This document shows positions 26,216 through 34,513 of a stretch of 64,000 nt of DNA, one piece after another (positions within the stretch are counted from its first letter, which is position 1; each line of letters starts with the position of its first letter). The position numbers and the translations under genes were made by a program. The notes beneath the pieces were generated by a model. The model searched no databases and was not told the origin of the DNA. It was given only the letters and a program-made list of their open reading frames with translations. This DNA is from S5-327 sp965200975 (GTDB lineage Bacteria > Chloroflexota > Dehalococcoidia > Lucifugimonadales > Australimonadaceae): NCBI GenBank assembly GCA_965200975.1, contig OZ241740.1, forward strand, positions 868,001 to 932,000. The letters run 5' to 3'.

Positions 26216-26578
26216 ATGGATTTTCCAGAGCGGCTTCGGGCATTGCGCAAGGAAGCAGGATTGAGCCAGCGAGACTTGGCGGAAAGGATAGGGGTGGACT
26301 TCACCTACCTCAGCAAGATTGAGAACGGACGCGTGGAGCCTCCAAGCGAGAATGTCCTCAAGAACATCTCGCATGAGCTCGGCGCTGTTCTGCAGCGGGA
26401 CGAGACTGAGCTTTCGGACGAGCTGGTGACCCTAGCCGGCAAGATCCCCTCCGACCTAGCTGGTACGCTCTCGCGAAACCCTGGCGCGGTGCGGTTCCTG
26501 CGATCCATCGGCAACGACGTGTTATCACCCAGTGAGTGGAGCCGCCTGCTTCAGGAGCGTAAGGGGCAGAGCCAATGA
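26216..26578 (+). CDS. XRE-family HTH repressor, CapH-like
   Basis: A 120-residue regulator with an N-terminal lambda-repressor-like HTH (residues 4-60: LRALRKEAGLSQRDLAERIG...LSKIENGRVEPP). The C-terminal half is helical and suited to dimerisation (TLSRNPGAVRFLRSIG). The stop codon overlaps the ATG of an ImmA/IrrE metallopeptidase. In CBASS islands the equivalent CapH-CapP pair represses the operon until the protease, activated by single-stranded DNA, cleaves the repressor. The same gene pair also occurs in phage and ICE switches, so the CapH role is inferred from the CBASS genes downstream. Confidence 0.85.
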   Translation: MDFPERLRALRKEAGLSQRDLAERIGVDFTYLSKIENGRVEPPSENVLKNISHELGAVLQRDETELSDELVTLAGKIPSDLAGTLSRNPGAVRFLRSIGNDVLSPSEWSRLLQERKGQSQ

Positions 26579-27219
26579 CAGCGAAATACCTTTCCGATGC
26601 CCAGCTTGAGTCAATGGCGCACCGTCTCTTGGGGCGGTACGAATCCAGGCACGGGCCTGTCTGCAGTCCGCCGACGCCAGTGGAGCGCATCGTAGAAGAG
26701 GTCCTAGACCTGGCGATACTGTGGGAGGTCATTGACGAGCGGCCAGATCAGACTATCCTGGCTGCTCTCTATCCGGCGTTGAAGACAGTGGTCTTCAATG
26801 AAGCACGCCGCGATTTGGTCATGGGCCGCCCAGGGCTTTACAACACGATCCTGGCGCATGAGGCCGGCCACTGGGAGGCGCATGTCGACCACGGTCTTCA
26901 AACGCAGCCCGCGCTGCCCCAGTTCGATCGGGCCTTCAGCTGCCTCTACCGGAGCAATCGCGTCAGCCAAGATCTCCAGGAGTCGCAGGCCCACAAGTTC
27001 ATGGGATACCTCTTGATGCCCTTGCCACTGTTATCGGAGGCGGTGCGGGGCCTCGACCTGTGCGATTGGTCGACGCTCTACAACCTACGCGACTCGTTCG
27101 GCGTAACGATCAGCGCTCTCAAGGTTAGGCTCGAGCGGCTCGATCTGTTGTACGTCTCCGAGGACCGCCTACTGTACCCGTCAAAGCGGGAGTATGAAGG
27201 CCAGCTTCGTCTAGCATAG
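26575..27219 (+). CDS. ImmA/IrrE-family zinc metallopeptidase, CapP-like
   Basis: A 214-residue metallopeptidase. The zinc site HEAGH is at residues 95-99 (TILAHEAGHWEAH), with a downstream acidic residue in the QESQAHKFMGYLLMP segment as expected for ImmA/IrrE. The C-terminal region has a winged-helix look (LYNLRDSFGVTISALKVRLERLDLLYV). It would cleave the neighbouring HTH repressor after a damage or phage signal. ATGA overlap with the repressor gene shows cotranslation. The next gene is the patatin, after a 65-base gap holding a second promoter candidate. Confidence 0.88.
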   Translation: MTAKYLSDAQLESMAHRLLGRYESRHGPVCSPPTPVERIVEEVLDLAILWEVIDERPDQTILAALYPALKTVVFNEARRDLVMGRPGLYNTILAHEAGHWEAHVDHGLQTQPALPQFDRAFSCLYRSNRVSQDLQESQAHKFMGYLLMPLPLLSEAVRGLDLCDWSTLYNLRDSFGVTISALKVRLERLDLLYVSEDRLLYPSKREYEGQLRLA

Positions 27220-27247
27220 GGAGTTTTCGTTTTGCCTGGATGTGGAG

Positions 27248-27277
27248 TTGATATACCACTCAATCATAGTGTATCGT
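27248..27277 (+). promoter_or_regulatory. Candidate CBASS effector promoter with overlapping inverted repeat
   Basis: TTGATA (27248) and TATCGT (27272) are 18 bases apart and predict a start at about 27284, right at the patatin ATG, so a leaderless message is possible. GATATACCACT and AGTGTATC form an imperfect inverted repeat across the spacer, a plausible site for the HTH repressor. Confidence 0.4.
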
Positions 27278-27284
27278 GCATGGT

Positions 27285-28259
27285 ATGACGGCTCACGACC
27301 ACACATTCCGAATCTTGGCGCTGGACGGTGGCGGTTCGAGGGGAATCTACGCCGCACAGATGCTGGCCTGCATCGAACAGGCGCTCGGAGCGCCCATTCG
27401 CAAGGGGTTTGACCTTGTCGCAGGGACAAGCACGGGCTCGATACTGGCCGGGGCTGCCGCCGCCGACATTCCGATGGCGAAGGTAGTCGATATCTACCAG
27501 GGCGAAGCGGCGCGCGTTTTCCGGAAGAGATGGTCCGGCCTCTCCCTCTTCCGGAGCAGGTATTCGAGAGAGCCGCTCGAGCAGATGATTCAGCACTGTG
27601 TGTCCAACGTGACCCTGGGCGAGATAACAACGCCTCTTATGATCATGGCCTCCGATATCTCCTCTGGACGCGTACACGTCTTCAAGTCCCTATACCTTGA
27701 GGAGACGGGAGGGCACTACGTCCGAGACGCGGAGGTATCCCTGAGCGACGCTATCCTGGCGTCATGTTCAGCCCCCACCTACTTCGACCCCAAACCAGTT
27801 GGCGACTTCCTCCTGGCGGACGGAGGACTGTGGGCGAACAATCCGTCCATCATGGCGCTGACAGAGGCGCTTTCCCGGTTCGCACAGCCGCTCGAGCAGG
27901 TTCGCATCTTGTCCATCGGCGCCGGGCATTCCCTCACCTTCTACTCCAAGAAGCAGCGGTGGGGTCTCGCCACCGGCTGGCAACGGGAGAAACTGGTCGG
28001 GTACATGCTCGGACTACAATCGCAGGCTTCGACCAATATGGCTTCACTGCTCCTCGGCGAGCGCTACATGCGGCTTGATCCTCAGATAGGCAACTGGCCC
28101 TTGGACGATATCCATCATCTAGGCAACCTCCGGGCGCAGGCCCTTCAGGACTTCGCCAAGTGCAGGAGTTCGATCATGGCGATGATCGAGAGACCGCACG
28201 GCTTGGCCGCATCTACGGCCAAGCCGTGTGCTGAAAAATCAGAATACGAAAGGGGTTAG
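27285..28259 (+). CDS. Patatin-like phospholipase, CBASS effector (CapV-like)
   Basis: Lipid acyl hydrolase of about 325 residues. The oxyanion loop DGGGSRG is at residues 14-20, the nucleophile motif GTSTG has S49, and the dyad aspartate is D179 in ADGGLWANNP. In CBASS such enzymes are switched on by the cyclic nucleotide made by the adjacent CD-NTase and degrade the inner membrane, killing the infected cell. The ATG at 27285 was preferred over a GTG three codons earlier; neither has a clear ribosome site. The CD-NTase ATG follows its stop after 2 bases. Confidence 0.92.
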   Translation: MTAHDHTFRILALDGGGSRGIYAAQMLACIEQALGAPIRKGFDLVAGTSTGSILAGAAAADIPMAKVVDIYQGEAARVFRKRWSGLSLFRSRYSREPLEQMIQHCVSNVTLGEITTPLMIMASDISSGRVHVFKSLYLEETGGHYVRDAEVSLSDAILASCSAPTYFDPKPVGDFLLADGGLWANNPSIMALTEALSRFAQPLEQVRILSIGAGHSLTFYSKKQRWGLATGWQREKLVGYMLGLQSQASTNMASLLLGERYMRLDPQIGNWPLDDIHHLGNLRAQALQDFAKCRSSIMAMIERPHGLAASTAKPCAEKSEYERG

Positions 28260-28261
28260 CT

Positions 28262-29284
28262 ATGTCCAAGAACAATGAAGAGTTCCAGCAACTGCTCCGT
28301 GAGGAGGTGAACCTCAACCAAACTCGCCTGGACCGGCTCAAGGGCCACGTGGATGCCGTGTCCGGCCACCTTAAAGGCCACCTGACCGGCTACCAGGCCG
28401 TTGAATCTCAAGGCTCCTATGCCCTGGGAACTCTCATTAAGCCTGTAGACGACAACGACGAGTACGATGCCGACATTCAAGTCGTGATGGACTATGATCC
28501 GCAGTGGGAGTCCAAGCGCTACCTCGATGAGGTCCGCGACGCGCTCGCGCGCAATCCCAACTATGCCGGAAAGCTGAAACTCAGGACCCGCTGCGTCACT
28601 ATCAACTATGCCGGCGATTTCCATTTGGACGTAGTCCCACGTGTAACCATAGACGGACAACACTACATCTGTAACAGCGTCACCGATGAACTTGAGCCAA
28701 CTGACGGAAATGGATACCGGGACTGGTTCAATGAGAAGAATCGGATCACTAACGGCAACCTCAAGCGCGTCGTCAGGTTGCTCAAATATCTCCGGGACCA
28801 CAAGAGCAACTACACCGCCAAGTCGATCATGCTGACCACCCTCGCTGGCAATGCCATCCAACCCTGTGACGAAGGAACCGAGGCTGTCAGTACGGTGGCT
28901 GACACATTCGTGACCGTTCTGGAGAGGATAGATAGTTTCCTTCAGCAACACCCCAACATGCCGGATATCTGGAATCCGGTTCTCCCGTCTGAGACCTTCA
29001 ATCGGCACTGGGACCAGAGGAAATACGCCAATTTCAGGAAAAAGGTGCATGCCCATGCGCTGACTGCGGCGATCGCCAAAGCGCAAGAGTCGAGTTCAGA
29101 AGGAATCAAAGTATGGCAAAAGCTCTTTGGGGACGACTTCGGCAAAGGCGTTTCCAACAGGTTGGGTAATGGCGCCAGCGGAGCTTCACTCAAGACGCCA
29201 AGCGGACTTCCAAGGCCCAATCCGACGCCGACCGCGGCTGTGCCGTTCCTTCCGCGACCAGGCGAGGCCAGAAGGTTTGGCTAG
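28262..29284 (+). CDS. CD-NTase (cGAS/DncV-like nucleotidyltransferase) of CBASS
   Basis: Cyclic oligonucleotide synthase of 340 residues. Active-site features are G51-S52 (GSYALGT), the DxD pair D69/D71 (EYDADIQVV) and the third acidic residue D123 (FHLDVVPR). A helical C-terminal domain follows. The protein ends in ...RRFG; in CBASS systems with a Cap2 E1-E2 enzyme the CD-NTase C-terminal glycine is the residue activated and conjugated, so this end is functionally telling. It lies between the patatin effector and the E2-E1 gene with gaps of 2 bases on both sides, a tight operon. Product not predictable. Confidence 0.93.
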   Translation: MSKNNEEFQQLLREEVNLNQTRLDRLKGHVDAVSGHLKGHLTGYQAVESQGSYALGTLIKPVDDNDEYDADIQVVMDYDPQWESKRYLDEVRDALARNPNYAGKLKLRTRCVTINYAGDFHLDVVPRVTIDGQHYICNSVTDELEPTDGNGYRDWFNEKNRITNGNLKRVVRLLKYLRDHKSNYTAKSIMLTTLAGNAIQPCDEGTEAVSTVADTFVTVLERIDSFLQQHPNMPDIWNPVLPSETFNRHWDQRKYANFRKKVHAHALTAAIAKAQESSSEGIKVWQKLFGDDFGKGVSNRLGNGASGASLKTPSGLPRPNPTPTAAVPFLPRPGEARRFG

Positions 29285-29286
29285 AG

Positions 29287-29727
29287 ATGAAGAGAGAAGA
29301 CTGCTTCAATATAGAATCACTGGAGAAATTCGAGGCCGATCTAGCCGCGGCCGAGTTTCAGCCTATCCCCGGCTCCGATCGCTCTCGGTGGCGCGGCGAC
29401 ATCCACCCGGCGTTTGGGTCCCTGACCCGCGCCAGGACGATGGATATTGTCATCAATCCGGGATGGCCGTTCCAGCCTCCGGCTCTACTTGTTCAAGGTC
29501 TGCACACCAACCACTCGACTCCCCAAGGACTAGTGTGCATGTGGCGAGAACGGGGAGTACAGCGGCCAATGGACTACTCTTGGCGGCCTGTATTCGAGAA
29601 TCGAAGAGTGGTGCGCGAATGCCAAAGAGAGTTGGAATGGCGATCGCCTCGACGGAGACGCCTACCTGAACTTTCAACTAAAGTTCAAGGACATAGCGAC
29701 GTTCGATCTGAAGACGCTTGGCGCTGA
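29287..29727 (+). CDS. Cap2-like protein, E2 portion (frameshifted)
   Basis: N-terminal E2 (ubiquitin-conjugating-like) part of a CBASS Cap2. INPGWPFQPPALLVQG is the E2 core, HTNHS precedes, and GLVCMW carries the predicted catalytic cysteine C84. Directly after W86 the frame becomes nonsense. The next frame, however, reads ENGEYSGQWTTLGG and YSRIEEWCANAKESW without a stop straight into the E1 gene. Removing one base near 29545 therefore restores a single E2-E1 protein of about 512 residues. The 60 residues at the end of this reading frame are almost certainly not native. Confidence 0.75.
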   Translation: MKREDCFNIESLEKFEADLAAAEFQPIPGSDRSRWRGDIHPAFGSLTRARTMDIVINPGWPFQPPALLVQGLHTNHSTPQGLVCMWRERGVQRPMDYSWRPVFENRRVVRECQRELEWRSPRRRRLPELSTKVQGHSDVRSEDAWR

Positions 29728-29731
29728 CCGC

Positions 29732-30826
29732 TTGGGGTGGGGCGAGTTTCACGGGTCCGTCGTCCGCAGCCGCCCCCGAATCGACCTCGCCCCGGGCTCC
29801 TCAAAGAGTCCGCACCACCTTCGGGGCTTGTGGTTGCACGTGGGACAACTGACTACACTGCCGCCGCGTCGGCTGTCCGAGCTGGAGCCTTGCTTGCCCA
29901 GGCATCAGCGCAAGGCTTTGGAGAAGGCGCTGGCAAGCCGAAGAAATGCTGACCCCTTCACGGTCAGCGGCGGAGTAGACCTCATCCTTTTCTGCTGGGA
30001 ACGCAACGGCCGTACCGATGTATTGGCATTGGCCTGTACAGGAACGGCAGATGGAGTGGAGGCAGGCGCTTTGCAACCAGGACCGACCGACGAACAGAGT
30101 CTGATCCTCCGCGCCGGCCCGGATGCGCCGTTGCTACGCCCTCTCAAGGTAACCCTGTTCGGCGCCGGAGCCCTGGGCGGACACGTGGCGGCGTTGCTGG
30201 CCCAGAGCGGTATCGACTCTCTGGACATAGTCGACCCCGATGTGCTCCTGCCCGGCAACGTAGTTCGGCATATTGCCGGGCACTCGTATACAGGTTCGCT
30301 AAAGGCGCAAGCGGTGCACGCTATGATTAACGACCACGCGCCTTGGACTCAGGTAGGCGTATTCCCGGAAGCTCCGTGCACCCCCGGCCGAATACGCCAA
30401 CGCATAGCTGAAGCAGACATAGTAATCGACGCAACCGGCAGTGAGGCGCTGGCCGGCTCGGTAGCTGTGGTAGCCGCAGAGATGGGGAAGCCGCTTGTTT
30501 CCGGGGCGCTCTACCGCGGCGGCTTCATTGGAAGAGTGCAGCGTCAGGCATCCCCGTCCGATACGCCAATCGTTGAGCGGATCGACCCAGAGCGATACCC
30601 GACAATACCTGCGGCGGATGACGGTCAGGATTTTGCAGCAGCTCCCCTCGGCTGCTCGGCTCCGGTCAACAACGCTCCGCCATCGTCAGTCACCGCCTGC
30701 GCATCCCTCATCGTCCAGGTAGCGATAGATGCAATGACGAATCGGTTCGATTTCCCCGATGAGGTGACTGACGTCTATCGCGCTATCCCGGCACCTCCGT
30801 TCGACAAGACAGGGCGCGTGCGATAG
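29732..30826 (+). CDS. Cap2-like protein, E1/ThiF adenylation portion
   Basis: C-terminal part of Cap2. The adenylation domain has the nucleotide loop LFGAGALGGHVAALL, the acidic DIVDPDVLLPGNVVRH strand and IDATGSEALAGSVAV. PLGCSAPVNNAPP may hold the E1 thioester cysteine. The TTG at 29732 is only the first permitted codon after the frameshift; the coding frame really continues upstream to about 29546. Cap2 adenylates the CD-NTase C-terminus and transfers it to targets, raising its activity. No JAB deconjugase (Cap3) follows. Confidence 0.82.
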   Translation: MGWGEFHGSVVRSRPRIDLAPGSSKSPHHLRGLWLHVGQLTTLPPRRLSELEPCLPRHQRKALEKALASRRNADPFTVSGGVDLILFCWERNGRTDVLALACTGTADGVEAGALQPGPTDEQSLILRAGPDAPLLRPLKVTLFGAGALGGHVAALLAQSGIDSLDIVDPDVLLPGNVVRHIAGHSYTGSLKAQAVHAMINDHAPWTQVGVFPEAPCTPGRIRQRIAEADIVIDATGSEALAGSVAVVAAEMGKPLVSGALYRGGFIGRVQRQASPSDTPIVERIDPERYPTIPAADDGQDFAAAPLGCSAPVNNAPPSSVTACASLIVQVAIDAMTNRFDFPDEVTDVYRAIPAPPFDKTGRVR

Positions 30827-30878
30827 ATCACTTCCGCCCCATCGCTCAGGCGAGGGGCCTCCCCTGCGCGCCTGCCGC

Positions 30879-30990
30879 TCATGCGTCATCGTCGGCGCGG
30901 CGCTCTCCCATGTCCTCGGCGATCTCTTCGATCTGCTCCAGCGCGGCGCGGAGGTCGTCGAGAATCGCCTTTGAGGAAGCGTGCGCGTTA
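30879..30990 (-). pseudogene. Short coding remnant at the island's right edge
   Basis: A minus-strand frame reads LANAHASSKAILDDLRAALE then QIEEIAEDMGERRADDDA before a TGA at 30879. It has the look of a real amphipathic helical C-terminus but no start codon: upstream it meets a TAG at 31008 inside the Rieske gene. It may be the tail of a gene truncated when the island arrived, or a frameshifted extension of the Rieske protein. Confidence 0.35.
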
Positions 30991-32310
30991 GCGAGGCGTG
31001 GGGATGCCTACGCCCGGGATGGCGAGGGTGCGCGCGGACATCCAGTCGCTGAGCTCCTCCGTCCAGCTCGCGTCCGCAGGGATTGTGGCGGCGGCGGAGC
31101 GGATGCGGAACCACTCCGGATCGTCGACGCCGGGCGGCTCAATCCCCTCGTCGCGCAGCGCTTTGACGGCGGAGAGGAGGCGCCGGCGCATGCGGATGAT
31201 CATCGCGTCGGCAGTGCCGAGGTGCTCCTGCGAGCGGTCGGCCACGCGGCCCATCGGCTCGGTTACAGCCTGGTCTTGCAGGGGCACGGTGGCTATTCCG
31301 GAGAACGTCTCCGTTCGCTGCACGGCGCGGTCCTGCATGTAGTCGTTGCTCCAGTTCGCCTTCGGGCGCCACCGCCCGAGGCCGTCGGAGGTCTGCGGCA
31401 GAAACTCGCCGACCAGAGCGCCGGTGCGCGCCCTCCATGCGCCGGCCTGTTCGAGCGGCCCAGTGGGGTTCCAGCCAAGGGCGTAGACCATGGTGTTGTG
31501 GTTGTCGAGCGGCGCCCAGATGTGGCCCGGAACGAGCCCGTTCGGGCGGGCGGGGAAGTAGGTGTAGAACGGAAAGAGGAAGTTGCTGACGCGCCAGTAC
31601 GTCGAAGGGGCGCCGCTGGCGGAGTCGTGGGCGTCGATGTCGCCGTAGCGCGCGCCGAACATGGCTCCGTAGCGGGTGGAGACGACCTCGATGCGGGGCG
31701 GGTGCTCTCTTCTCCATGTATTGGTGGCGTCCGCCGCGCGTTCGAGTTTGCCGTGCAGGAAGCCGGAGTGCGTAGTGTCGATGTCGCCTTCGAGGGCCTG
31801 CACCCAGTTGCACTCCCGCATGAACGGCGATATCTGTCGCTGGTCTTCCGGCATGTCCATCCACTCGAACCCGGGCAGAGGGGGCGGCTGCGTGCGGGGG
31901 CCCATGTAGGCCCAGATAAGGCCGGCGGCCTCGCGGCAGGGGTAGCCGGCAGGCTTCAGCTTGTCCTTGAATGTGCTGTCGGGAGGCTCGTTCGGCATAT
32001 CGACGCAGCGCCCGGCGACGTCGAACTTCCACCCGTGGTAGATGCAGCGGAGCCCGCCCTCCTCGTTCCGTCCGAAGTAGAGGGACGCGCGCCGGTGCGG
32101 GCAGCGCTCGGGGAGAAGCCCGACCTGTCCGTGCGAGTCGCGGAAGATGACGAGGTCTTCGCAGAGGATGCGGAGGCGGACAGGGGCGCCGTCGGGTTCG
32201 GGCAGCTCTTCCGACATCATCACAGGGATCCAGTAGCGGCGGACGAGGTTGCCCATGGGCGTCCCGGGCGATATGTCGGTGAGGAGTTCGTTCTCTTGCG
32301 CGCTGAGCAT
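30988..32310 (-). CDS. Rieske oxygenase large subunit, phthalate 4,5-dioxygenase-like
   Basis: Single-component-type oxygenase of 440 residues. The Rieske cluster uses C70-x-H72 (RCPHR) and C89-x-x-H92 (CIYHGW). The mononuclear iron site lies in LEGDIDTTHSGFLHG (H181, H186), with the bridging aspartate at 178. The N-terminal GTPMGNLVRRYWIPV is typical of the phthalate dioxygenase/vanillate demethylase branch. The ATG has GGGAGGCAACTT upstream. It is divergent from the amidohydrolase at 32525. It would need an external reductase; none is adjacent. Confidence 0.92.
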   Translation of the reverse strand: MLSAQENELLTDISPGTPMGNLVRRYWIPVMMSEELPEPDGAPVRLRILCEDLVIFRDSHGQVGLLPERCPHRRASLYFGRNEEGGLRCIYHGWKFDVAGRCVDMPNEPPDSTFKDKLKPAGYPCREAAGLIWAYMGPRTQPPPLPGFEWMDMPEDQRQISPFMRECNWVQALEGDIDTTHSGFLHGKLERAADATNTWRREHPPRIEVVSTRYGAMFGARYGDIDAHDSASGAPSTYWRVSNFLFPFYTYFPARPNGLVPGHIWAPLDNHNTMVYALGWNPTGPLEQAGAWRARTGALVGEFLPQTSDGLGRWRPKANWSNDYMQDRAVQRTETFSGIATVPLQDQAVTEPMGRVADRSQEHLGTADAMIIRMRRRLLSAVKALRDEGIEPPGVDDPEWFRIRSAAATIPADASWTEELSDWMSARTLAIPGVGIPTPR

Positions 32311-32524
32311 AAGTTGCCTCCCTTGCGCATTGTGGGCGGTGGAAGCGCCGCCCTCCCTCTTGCATCTCGCGTCCCTGGCGGGGGAACGTCCCCGGCGCGT
32401 CGGGCCGGGATGCGGCCCGCAAAAGTCTACGGGGCCGCGCCCGGGCGCACGCGGAAGATGCGCTGCGTCATCCCAAACGGTAATCTACGCCTAAACGTCT
32501 CGGGATGCACATGAGGAGGCGGCG

Positions 32525-33568
32525 ATGGCGCGCATAGATGTGGACGCTCATGTAGACGAAACGGATGCGACGTGGGAGTTTCTGACCGAATCGGAGCGCG
32601 CCTACAAGCCGATCACGGCAGACCCCGGAGTGCCGACCGCCGCGGGCGACAGCCGCCCTCACCGCTTGTGGCTCATCGACGGCGGGCTGCGGCTCAGGCG
32701 GTGGCGCGACGATGTTCGCACCGGCACCGTGCAGGCGACCCGGGAACTGGCCGATGTGCCTGCGCGCCTGGCGCAGATGGACGAGCTCAACGTCGATGTG
32801 CAGGTGCTCTACCCCACGATGTTCCTGAGCGGGTTCACGGGGAAGGCGGAGGTCGAGGCCGCGCTCACGGGCGCCTACAACCGCTGGATGGCCGACGCCA
32901 CCGAAGAATCCGGCGGGCGCCTGCGCTGGGTCGCGCTGGCGCCGATGCTCGACATCGAAGAGGCGGTCGGCGGGCTTCGCTGGGCCAAAGAGAACGGAGC
33001 GTGCGGCGTTCTCAAGAAGGGCGTCGAGTGTGGGCGCAGCAGCAGCGATCCGTACTTCTTCCCTCTGTACGAAGAGGCGAGCCGCCTCGATATGCCGGTA
33101 TGCATCCATACCGGCACGGGCAATCCCCCCGGCTCCGGCCCGGACATCGGCGGGCGGCTCAACGCCATTACAGCGTTTACCGATCTGGCGATGAGCGATG
33201 TGCCCGAACGGTTCCCCGACCTGCGCGTAGGCTGGATCGAAACGGGGGCGTCCTGGGTGCCGTTCCTTATGGCCGACCTGATGGCCAAGGCGCAGAAGCT
33301 TACGTTCCGCCCGTTCGATTTCCGCAGCGACCTGTTCCGTCGCTGCCGCTTCTACGTCGCATGCGACACGACCGACGACCTGCCTTACATTCTGAGCTAC
33401 GGCGTCGAAGACAGCCTGATGATAGGCACGGACTACACGCACGCAGACCAGTCCGCCGAGCTGCGCGCCCTCGACGTGATCGAGCGCCGCGAGGCGGAGG
33501 GCGAGCTCCCGCCGGGCGTCGCTCGCAAGATAGTTGAGGAGAACCCGCGCCGTTTCTACGGCATCTGA
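32525..33568 (+). CDS. Amidohydrolase family 2 protein
   Basis: A 347-residue ACMSD-type TIM barrel. Metal ligands appear in DVDAHVDE (D-x-H), VCIHTGTGN and IGTDYTHAD. It is most similar in this window to the 59211 copy: LWLIDG, DVQVLYPTMFL and WIETGASWVPF recur there. AGGAGGCGGCG precedes the ATG. It shares its frame with the downstream aldo/keto reductase, 100 bases on, probably as one operon, and is divergent from a Rieske oxygenase gene, suggesting a joint degradation step. Confidence 0.87.
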   Translation: MARIDVDAHVDETDATWEFLTESERAYKPITADPGVPTAAGDSRPHRLWLIDGGLRLRRWRDDVRTGTVQATRELADVPARLAQMDELNVDVQVLYPTMFLSGFTGKAEVEAALTGAYNRWMADATEESGGRLRWVALAPMLDIEEAVGGLRWAKENGACGVLKKGVECGRSSSDPYFFPLYEEASRLDMPVCIHTGTGNPPGSGPDIGGRLNAITAFTDLAMSDVPERFPDLRVGWIETGASWVPFLMADLMAKAQKLTFRPFDFRSDLFRRCRFYVACDTTDDLPYILSYGVEDSLMIGTDYTHADQSAELRALDVIERREAEGELPPGVARKIVEENPRRFYGI

Positions 33569-33670
33569 GGCCTGACAGGAAGGGCCCCGGGGGCCAGGGG
33601 GAGCAATGGAAAGGTTGCGCTTGGCCGGACAGGCATAGAGGCGACCAGGCTCGGGTTCGGCGCGCTCGAG

Positions 33671-34513
33671 ATGCGCGATGTCGTGCAGAGCGGCGGACGG
33701 CTCCCGAACGAGGAGCATGCAGGCATAGTGCTGAACGCCGTGCTGGACGCGGGCATCAACTTCATCGACACCGCGCCGGGCTACGGTCGGAGCGAAGAGT
33801 TCATCGGGCGATTTATAGGGCGCCGGCGCAGCGAGTACTACCTCGCGACCAAGTGCGGGCGCCCGCAGACCGGCGCGCCGCATTCCCAGTCGGAATGGTC
33901 GCGTGAGGCTATTCTGCGCTCGATAGACGACAGCCTTCGCCACCTCGGAACCGACTACGTGGACATTCTGCAGCTTCGCGGCCCGAAGGTTGAGGACGTT
34001 GAAGCGCACGACTGCGTAGGGGCGCTCAAGGAGGCGCAGGCGGCGGGAAAGACGCGCTTCATCGGCGTTTCGGCAACCTTGCCGGACATCGAGACGTTCG
34101 TGGGGTGGGGAGTGTTCGATACATTTCAGATCGTCTACTCGGCGCTCGAGCCGGAACACGAGGCGATCATCACGTCGGCTGCCGCAGCCGGGGCGGGCAC
34201 GATCATTCGCGGCGGTTCGGTCAAGGGCGCGCCATTGCGCGAGCAGGGCCGCGGAGGCGAGTTCCCAACGGTGCGAAGGCGCTGGGTGGAGTCCGGCCTG
34301 TCCGACTTGCTCCAGGGCGCTGATCTTGTGTCGACAATGTTCCGCTACGCGCTTGCGCATCAGTCGGCGCATACGTTCATCAACGGCACGAAAGAGCTCG
34401 ACCATCTAAAGGCGAACATCGCGGCGGCGGAGGCCGGGCCCCTGGACGACGACCTGTACGCAGCGATACGCGAGCGGGTAACGGCTGTTGTAGCGCGGGA
34501 AGGACAGGTCTAG
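33671..34513 (+). CDS. Aldo/keto reductase, N-terminus disrupted
   Basis: NADPH-dependent (beta/alpha)8 oxidoreductase. The catalytic region FIDTAPGYGRSEEFIG carries Asp and Tyr; TKCGRPQT, LRHLGTDYVDILQLRGP and KTRFIGVSA are also family motifs. The first in-frame start at 33671 omits the opening beta hairpin. Upstream the same frame reads GKVALGRTGIEATRLGFGAL, a textbook AKR N-terminus, but its ATG at 33606 is one base out of frame (ATGGAAAGG where ATGGAAAAGG is expected). A one-base loss in the A-run, real or from assembly, explains this. Confidence 0.82.
   Translation: MRDVVQSGGRLPNEEHAGIVLNAVLDAGINFIDTAPGYGRSEEFIGRFIGRRRSEYYLATKCGRPQTGAPHSQSEWSREAILRSIDDSLRHLGTDYVDILQLRGPKVEDVEAHDCVGALKEAQAAGKTRFIGVSATLPDIETFVGWGVFDTFQIVYSALEPEHEAIITSAAAAGAGTIIRGGSVKGAPLREQGRGGEFPTVRRRWVESGLSDLLQGADLVSTMFRYALAHQSAHTFINGTKELDHLKANIAAAEAGPLDDDLYAAIRERVTAVVAREGQV

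Noticed and set aside
26216..27219. Phage or ICE-type ImmR/ImmA immunity pair unrelated to CBASS
   Set aside because: No integrase, excisionase or phage genes are nearby, and the CBASS genes follow directly on the same strand. Not fully excluded.
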